Shown piece by piece: positions 58,334 through 64,000 of a DNA stretch of 64,000 nucleotides (positions are counted from its first letter, which is position 1; each line of letters starts with the position of its first letter). Origin of the DNA: CAVWUA01 sp963758025. GTDB taxonomy: Bacteria > Planctomycetota > Planctomycetia > Isosphaerales > Isosphaeraceae. The stretch spans positions 27,060 to 91,059 of the forward strand of contig CAVWUA010000022.1 in NCBI GenBank assembly GCA_963758025.1. The letters are read 5' to 3'. The translations under genes were made by a program, and so were the position numbers. The notes below the pieces were generated by a model. The model saw only the letters and a program-made list of their open reading frames with translations, did no database searches and was not told the origin of the DNA.

Positions 58334-58915
58334 ATGGCAAAGAAAATCCACTTAGCAATACCCGTCGTGATCTAATCCGCGAATATGGCAGCAAGCACAT
58401 CAAGGCCAGCATCGACCGCAGCAAGGAGCAGAAGCAGCTGGCCATCATGCTCAAGGAGGCCAACGCCGCGATCCGCAAGAAATACCCGGAAGCAGACATG
58501 GCCGTGCTGCGGAAGTACGACTCGCCCGCGTCGACCGCTGCCTGAAGTTCCAGATGCCAAGCGGCCGAGTGGACGGCTTCACTTTCGATGCGGACAGCCG
58601 AGGTCGCCGACATTCCGTACAACCGGTCACTGTGGATACTACGGCAACAGCGTCGTGTTCCCCGTCTCCGAGGCGTTCGAGAAGGCGTTCGACCTGCATG
58701 CCAAGCACAAGGCTGGACGCCGACAAGCTGCAGCAGGAGAAGTCGGCCAGTTCATCAGCTTCCTGAAGCCTGCAAGACGGTCGAGGACGTGCTCGAGGTC
58801 ATCCCGCTGCCGGAGGACATCCGCAAGCGGCTCGGCTGCGGATTCCACCGCCTTGGTGGCCGTGACGCCGGAGACCGTGAAGTCGCTCAAGGCGACTTTC
58901 AAGAAGGCCGCCTAA
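58334..58915 (+). CDS. Hypothetical protein (several frameshifts)
   Basis: Starts MAKKNPLSNTRRDLIREYGS after restoring one A in the A-run at about 58342; then KASIDRSKEQKQLAIMLKEA, MAVLRKYDLARVDRCLKF, FQMPSGRVDGFTFDADS, VFPVSEAFEKAFDLHAKH, ETVKSLKATFKKAA. About 190 residues after correcting roughly six indels. No family recognised. Good ribosome site not evident; its coding status rests on continuous conserved-looking sequence in the three frames. Confidence 0.6.
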
Positions 58916-58922
58916 CGAAAAT

Positions 58923-58948
58923 GGGAGCGGTCTCTGAACGCCGCTCCC
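58923..58948 (+). terminator. Intergenic hairpin 2
   Basis: GGGAGCGG (58923-58930) and CCGCTCCC (58941-58948) enclose TCTCTGAACG, eight bases after the preceding stop and about 30 before the next start. Confidence 0.55.
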
Positions 58949-58979
58949 ACCCTCCTAAACCGCAAATGGAGTTGCGATT

Positions 58980-60943
58980 ATGTCAAATCAATACATCGAA
59001 TTAAGAAGCTCGTCAAATCACCCCTCAACGTCCGCAAAACGGCTTCAGCAACCGCCGACGAGGAGCTGAAAGCGTCCATCCTCGCCCACGGCCTGATGCA
59101 GAACCTGGTCGTCACCGAGGGCAAGAAGGGCAAGTATCACGTCATCGCCGGTGCCCGCCGCCTCGAAGCCCTGCAAGGCCCTGCAGGCCGAGGGCAAGCT
59201 CTGCCCGCAGACCACGCCGTGCCATGCCAGGTCGTCACCGAGGAACACGCCGCCGAGATGAGCCTTGCCGAGAACATCGTCCGGCAGGCCATGCACCCGG
59301 CGGATCGAGTTCGAGGCGTTCGCCGCACCTGATCGAGCAGGGCCGATCGGCCGGGTTCAGGTCGCGGACCGGTTCGGCACCACCGAAAAGCAGGTCTGGC
59401 AGCGCCTCAAGCTCGGCAGGGTCGCCCCGGAACTGCTGGCCGAGTACCGCGCCGAGAACGCTGACCCTCGAAGCCCTCGATGGCCTTCACGGTGACCGAC
59501 GACCACGAAGAGGCAGATGGCCGTCTATGAGTCGCTGACGATGGGACAGGAGGAACGCCCATTCGATCCGCGCGCTGCTCACCGAAGCAACGATGATCGA
59601 GGCAAGCGACAAGCTGGCGCAGTTTCGTCGGGCTGGAGGCCTACAGAGCCGCCGGGGGGCACTACCAAGACCGACCTGTTCGGCGAGCGCGTCTATCTCG
59701 AAAACCCTGAGTTGCTGCACGCCCTGGCCAGCGAGAAGCTCGAAGCCGACGAGCCGAGGAGTTGCATGGCCGAGGGCTGGGGCTGGGTCGAGGTCGGCTC
59801 CCGAACACGACTGGGATGTCACCAGCCGTTGCGGCCGAGATCGAGCCGCAGCCCGTGGACGCGCCCGCAGGAACTGCTCGACCGGAAGGCGCAAGTTCGA
59901 GGCGGAGATCGAGGCCGCCGACGAGGCAATGGGACGACGACGGCGAGGACGATGACGATGGCCGAGACCCTCGAGAGCAAAGCGTGACGAGCTCGAGAAG
60001 CAGCTTGAAGAGCTCGACGAGCAGACTCGAAGCCTATGTCGCGTTCGACCCCGAGCGAGATGAAGACCGCAGGCTGCTACGTCTACATCGACCACGACGG
60101 CACGCTGGAGATCAAGAAGGGGCTGGTCGAAACCCGAGGACAAGAAGGCCGCCGCGAAGGCCCAAGGGACCGACGCAGAGCCTGCCGAGCCCGAAAAACC
60201 CAAGGGCATGTCCGAATCGCTGAAACGCGACCTCGCAGCCTACCGGCTCGGCGTGGCCCAGGCCGAGATCGCCAAGCATCCGGCCATCGCCTTCGACCTG
60301 CTGGTCTTCAAGGCGGCCAAGAACGCCCTCGACGGCATCGCTCGACGTACGACGGGCCGAAGGTCTCGTTCACCCGCGAACTTCGCGGGAATGCCGGCGC
60401 GGACGCCCGGAGCTTCATCCAGGCGCAGATGGAGCCGGTCGCCAAGGCCCTGCCCACGGAATGGCTCGAAGGCGAAGACCGAAGCCGAGCAGTTCGCCGC
60501 GTTCCAGCGGCTGACCGGACTACCAGAAGCAGTCGCTGCTGGCCTACTGCGTGGCCCTGACGCTGCAGCCGAAGCTGGACACGGCGGCGAGCAGCCGACC
60601 GCCTACGACCTCGCCCTCGCCCAGACCGGGGCGAACGTGGCCGAATACTGGCGTCCGACCAAGGACAACTACCTGAGTCGGGTCACCAAGGACCAGTTGC
60701 TCGAGATCGGCAAGGAGCTGTCGGCGGCGAGCGCGGCGAGCCAATGGGCTCGGAACAACGCAAACGCCGAAGAAGGGCGACATCGCCGGGGAGCTGCACA
60801 AGACGTTCGCCGAGCCCGAGCGCCCCGGCATGACGCAGGAGCAGATCGAGCGGGTGAAGAACTGGCTGCCCGAGGGCATGGCGTTCCGGGAGCTGCCCGA
60901 GCCGAAGCCCGCCAAGGCCAAGAAGGGCAAGAAAGCCGCATAG
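58980..60943 (+). CDS. Large ParB/KorB-like partition protein (many frameshifts)
   Basis: MSNQYIELKKLVKSPLNVRK, then EELKASILAHGLMQNLVVTE, YHVIAGARRLEAL, EEHAAEMSLAENIVRQAMHP, FEAFAALIEQGRS, ADRFGTTEKQVWQRLKLGRV, APELLAEYRAEN: ParB N-terminal nuclease-like domain and KorB-type HTH. The rest, about 400 residues, is acidic/helical (EAEIEAADEAMG) and ends AKAKKGKKAA. About 650 residues, the length of plasmid-type large ParB proteins. Around fifteen single-base shifts have to be assumed. It should bind centromere-like sites. Confidence 0.78.
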
Positions 60944-60950
60944 CAACGAA

Positions 60951-60972
60951 GGGGCGGGCTACGGCCCGCCCC
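60951..60972 (+). terminator. Intergenic hairpin 3
   Basis: Perfect 9-bp stem GGGGCGGGC/GCCCGCCCC, loop TACG, preceded by AACGAA as hairpin 1. Followed by CACTCTTC rather than a T tract. Confidence 0.6.
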
Positions 60973-60993
60973 ACTCTTCAAGGATGATCCATC

Positions 60994-62296
60994 ATGACCA
61001 ACAACCCAATCAGGAAGCACTCGTCGCAGCCGCCTTCAAGAACGTCAGCTACGACGGATCCACACCACCGAAACCCGCGCCCGTCGAACCGGCGGTCGCA
61101 GTCGCCAGTCCCATCGACTCCCGCCTCAGCCTGACGACCCCGACGCCATCATCGCTGGGCAAGCTGGACGTGAACCAGAACCTCGACGTCTCCCTCAGAC
61201 CTCGGCAAGCTGCATCGAAGGCCGCCTGCTCATCCAGGGGGCATCCGGGGCCGGGCAAGTCATGGACGCTGCGCCGCCTGCTGGAACAGAGCACGGGCGA
61301 ATCCAGCAGATCGTCATCGACCCGGAAGGCGAGTTCCGAAGCCTCGCCGACGAGCTCGGCTACCTCTACATCGAGGGCCACAAGCTGAAGGGCGCGGCGC
61401 TCGCCGAGATGGCGAGGCGTGCCCGCTTGAACCGCATCTCAATGGTGGTGGACCTGTCGGACTGCCCGGCGCGAGGAGCAGATGATGGCCGTGGCCGCCA
61501 TCTTCCACGCCCTGGTCGAATGCCCGCAGGAGATGTGGCACCCGGCGCTCGTGGCCGTGGACGAGGCCCATCTCTTCGCCCCGTGGGGGACGCAGGGCCA
61601 GGAATCGTCGGCCGTCCGCAAGGCGTCGATCGCGGCGATGGTCGATCTCATGAGCCGCGGCCGCAAGCGCGGCCTGGTCGGCGTGCTGGCGACCCAGCGA
61701 CTGGCGCGGCTCAGCAAGTCGGTCGTCTCGGAGATCCACAACTTCCTGATCGGCATCAACACGCTCGACCTCGACGTGAAGCGGGCGGCCGAGACCATCG
61801 GCTGGGACATGCGGAAGGCCTACGACCGGCTCCCCACGCTCACGCCGGGCGAGTTCGTGGCCACCGGACCCGCCTTCTCGCTGAGCCCCGTGGAGGTGAG
61901 TGATCGGCGACGTGAAGAGCCGCCATATCGGGGCAGCGCCGCAGTTGGCCGACGTCCAGCGCGTCGAGGCGGGCGAGGCCCGCTCCATGCTCGCCATCGA
62001 CGAGCTGGTGGAGATGAGCCAGGCGGACGATCAGGAGACGGCGACCTCACCCGGCTTCAAGGCCGTGCGGTCCTTCATCCGCGATCGGACTCGTTCCCGC
62101 TGGCCGCCAGGGCGTTCGAGGCCTGCAAGGGCTGATGCCCGACGGCACCACCTCGAGAGCCTGGCCGGGCACCTGCAGGCCGAGAAGGACGACCTGCTCG
62201 CCGCCCTGGCCCTGCTGGAATCCTACGCGGCCATCGAGATCGACGGCGAGGCCGTGCGAATAGATCCCAAGTTCTTCTGGGAGAAGTCGCTTATGA
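60994..62296 (+). CDS. HerA/VirB4-like ATPase (several frameshifts)
   Basis: Starts MTNNPNQEALVAAAFKNVSY if one C is restored near 61007. Motifs: Walker A in LIQGASGAGKSWTLRRLLEQ, IVIDPEGEFRSLADELGYLY (HerA-type DPxGE), SMVVDLSDC, Walker B ALVAVDEAHLFAPWG, and LMSRGRKRGLVGVLATQRLA (sensor/arginine region), typical of HerA/FtsK-like hexameric motors. The C-terminus LMPDGTTLESLAGHLQAEKD leads to ESYAAIEIDGEAVRIDPKFF. The stop is uncertain: the frame continues into the next gene, either a real fusion or a lost stop; an ATGA at 62293 would be coupling. Possibly DNA translocation. Confidence 0.72.
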
Positions 62297-63141
62297 GCCT
62301 GGAACGCGTATCTTTCAAGAAGGGCCGGGAACACAAGCCCCGCCTCTCCGCACCGTACGTGCCCGGCGTCCACAGCGAGAAGTACTGGACGGAGGAGGAA
62401 GACCAGATCCTCCGCGACCACTATCCGGGCAAGGGGTTCGCTTACTGCGCGAGCAAGCTGCCGAATCGCTCCAAGACCGCGATTTACGGGCGGGTGCAGA
62501 AGCTCGGCGTGAAACGCGACGGGAGCACAGCAGCGAAAAAGCCGCAGCCGCGAGGAGTATCGCCGAGCTCGACGCCAGGATAACCGAGATGTGGCCCACG
62601 CTGGATCTCCCGGAGGGCAGCGTCAGCGGCGTGAAGGAACTCGCCCGCCAGCTTGACGAGCCGCACTGGCTCATCACCCAGCGCTGCCGGCGGCTCGGCC
62701 TGACACGGCCACGAAAGAAGGAGCCGCCGTGGTCGGCCGCCGAGGACGAGCTGATGAAGCGCGTGCCACTGCACGACCCGGAGAAATGCTCGGAGATCTT
62801 CAAGGCCCACGGCTTCACCCGCACGGCAACGGCGATCATGGTGCGGACGAAGCGGATCGGCCTGTCGCGCCGCAACACGGAGACCTTCTCGGCCACGGCC
62901 GCCGCCAAGGTGATCGGCCTGGACAACAAGACCGTCGCCGTGTACTGCCTCAAGGGCATCGATCAAGAGCAGCCGGCGGAAGACCAAGCGGCTGCCCCAG
63001 CAGGGCGGCGATCCGCACAGCATCGAGCGAGCGGATCTCCGGCAATTCGTGATCGACAACCTTGAGCTGATCGACTTCCGCAAGGTGGACAAGTTCGCCC
63101 TGGTGGATCTGCTGGTTTCGGCAGGGGAGAAGGCTACATGA
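62293..63141 (+). CDS. Myb/SANT-like multi-repeat DNA-binding protein (several frameshifts)
   Basis: Starts MSLERVSFKKGREHKPRLSA. Myb/SANT-like repeat 1: WTEEEDQILRDHYPGKGFAY, SKLPNRSKTAIYGRVQKLGV; a middle repeat PHWLITQRCRRLGLTRPR; repeat 3: PPWSAAEDELMKRVPLHDP with TRTATAIMVRTKRIGLSRR; an HTH-like end TAAAKVIGLDNKTVAVYCLK and FVIDNLELIDFRKVDKFALV. About 280 residues. Its stop overlaps the metallophosphoesterase start (ATGA, 63138). A sequence-specific DNA-binding role is inferred. Confidence 0.7.
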
Positions 63142-63932
63142 AACGCCTCGCCTGGCTGACCGACATCCACCTGAACTTCCTCCGTCAGGCCGGGCTGAGG
63201 GCGTTCTTCGCCTCGCTGCCGGAAGCCGACGCCTTCGCCATCACGGGCGACATCGGCGAGGCCCACGACGTGGCGGCCACCTGCGGGCGTTCGCGGAGCT
63301 GGGGCCGGTCTACTTCGTCCTCGGCAACCACGACTTCTACCGGGGCTCGATCGCGGGCGTCCGGGCCGAAGTCCGCGAGCTCGTGCCGCGAGGTGCCGAA
63401 CCTCCAGTGGATGCCCGACGCCGGGGTCGATCCCGCTCACCGAGACCACCTGCCTGGTCGGCCATGACGGCTGGGGCGACGGGCGGCTTGGCGACTACCA
63501 GGGCTCCGACGTCATGCTCAACGACTTCGCCTGATCGGGGAGTTCGACGGGTTCTGCGAGGACACGGCCGAGCGGCTCGCCAAGCTCCACGCCCTCGGCG
63601 ACGAGGCGGCGGCCCACTTCCGCGCGGTGCTGCCGGACGCCCTGGCGCGGTTCCGGCACGTCATCGTCCTGACCCACGTCCCGCCGTTCCGCGAGTCCTG
63701 CTGGCACGAGGGGAAGGTGTCGGACGACAACTGGCTGCCCTTCTTCGCCTGCAAGGCGGTCGGCGACGCCCTCCGCGAGGCGATGGCCGCTGCCCCCGAC
63801 CGGCAGATGACGGTGCTGTGCGGGCACACCCACGGCTCCGGCGAGGCCCAGATCCTGCCGAACCTCCGCGTCCTGACCGGCGGGGCGGTGTACGGCAAGC
63901 CGAGCGTCCAGCGGGTGATCGAGGTCGAGTGA
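63138..63932 (+). CDS. Calcineurin-like metallophosphoesterase (frameshifted)
   Basis: MKRLAWLTDIHLNFLRQAGL (motif DxH), ADAFAITGDIGEAHDV (GDI), YFVLGNHDFYRGS (GNHD), IVLTHVPPFRE (H), and VLCGHTHGSGEAQILPNL (GHTH) are the full five-motif metal-binding set. About 265 residues; shifts near 63285, 63390 and 63530. The enzyme hydrolyses phosphoesters with a dinuclear metal centre. Coupled by ATGA to the SANT protein and within the HerA-like operon; its substrate could be DNA ends, a nucleotide, or protein. Confidence 0.87.
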
Positions 63933-63943
63933 AGCCGGTTGCC

Positions 63944-64000
63944 ATGAAGTCTTCCAAACCCTGGGACAAACCGCTGAACGGGTTGAAAATGCCGTTCCAA
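63944..64000 (+). CDS. Start of a further element gene, cut by the window edge
   Basis: Opens MKSSKPWDKPLNGLKMPFQ and runs off the window. It starts eleven bases after the phosphoesterase stop. Too short to classify. Confidence 0.4.
   Translation, partial: MKSSKPWDKPLNGLKMPFQ

Larger units (their letters stand above)
49974..64000. mobile_element. Integrative (probably conjugative) element inserted at the ssrA 3' end, right end outside window
   Basis: Begins directly at the tmRNA 3' end, a classic target of tyrosine recombinases. Contents: integrase, excisionase-like protein, small membrane proteins, VirD4/TraG-like ATPase, ParB-type protein, initiator-like tRNA, then a second ParB, HerA-type ATPase, Myb/SANT-like protein and metallophosphoesterase. 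The minus-strand half and the plus-strand half diverge from about 57.7-57.97 kb. The frames of this region are much more frameshifted than the core genes. No second copy of the tmRNA end is visible before 64000. Confidence 0.7.

Noticed and set aside
63500..64000. Right attachment site of the element
   Set aside because: No copy of the ssrA 3' end is present before the window edge; the end must lie further right.

Overview
The window looks like chromosomal DNA of a high-GC planctomycete, probably of the Isosphaeraceae/Gemmataceae type. This is inference from gene content: several serine/threonine kinases with zinc-ribbon or FHA modules, a SpoVG protein with an inserted CxxC pair, a PurS-PurL fusion, DUF4058, many TPR proteins, and TTG/GTG starts behind strong Shine-Dalgarno sites. 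Single-base frameshifts are frequent and break genes that should be essential (infB, purL, ispE, tatD). Most broken frames are therefore probably sequencing or assembly indels, and broken genes are annotated across their full reconstructed span.

Layout. 1-3 kb: end of a TPR protein and a membrane-anchored unknown. 3.1-6.5 kb: a compact two-gene minus-strand unit (a Rossmann-type putative effector, then a winged-helix/KaiC-like ATPase/solute-binding-protein fusion) with a copy of a hairpin-containing repeat on either side; this is the most unusual chromosomal unit here. 6.6-10.5 kb: a secreted unknown, a glycine-zipper protein, and an FHA-kinase plus TPR operon. 10.6-14.3 kb: divergent acyl-CoA/acyl-ACP ligase and acyl-CoA dehydrogenase. 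14.4-15.4 kb: a HigBA-like toxin-antitoxin pair. 15.8-24 kb: a second kinase, Amt, YceI, DUF434, MBOAT acyltransferase and prephenate dehydrogenase. 24.1-29.8 kb: purSL, an NYN-domain protein, purQ and DUF4058. 29.9-34.7 kb: ispE-spoVG, queE, tatD and a Fur regulator. 35.2-41.1 kb: the nusA-infB-ylxP-rbfA translation/transcription block. 41.2-49.5 kb: an EndoIII-like enzyme, fasciclin, a large TPR lipoprotein/secreted protein, YebC, dodecin, a DapL-like aminotransferase, a FolK/deoxynucleoside-kinase-like fusion and smpB.

Directly after smpB is ssrA (tmRNA), with a readable tag frame. Its 3' end is abutted by a tyrosine recombinase and an excisionase-like protein, followed by about 12 kb of accessory genes that run off the right edge. 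These encode a VirD4/TraG-like coupling ATPase and small membrane partners, two ParB-family proteins, an initiator-like tRNA gene, a HerA-type ATPase, a Myb/SANT-like protein and a calcineurin-like phosphoesterase. The simplest reading is an integrative, possibly conjugative, element inserted at the tmRNA 3' end. Its two arms diverge from a palindrome-rich control region at about 57.7-57.97 kb. The right attachment site is not in the window.
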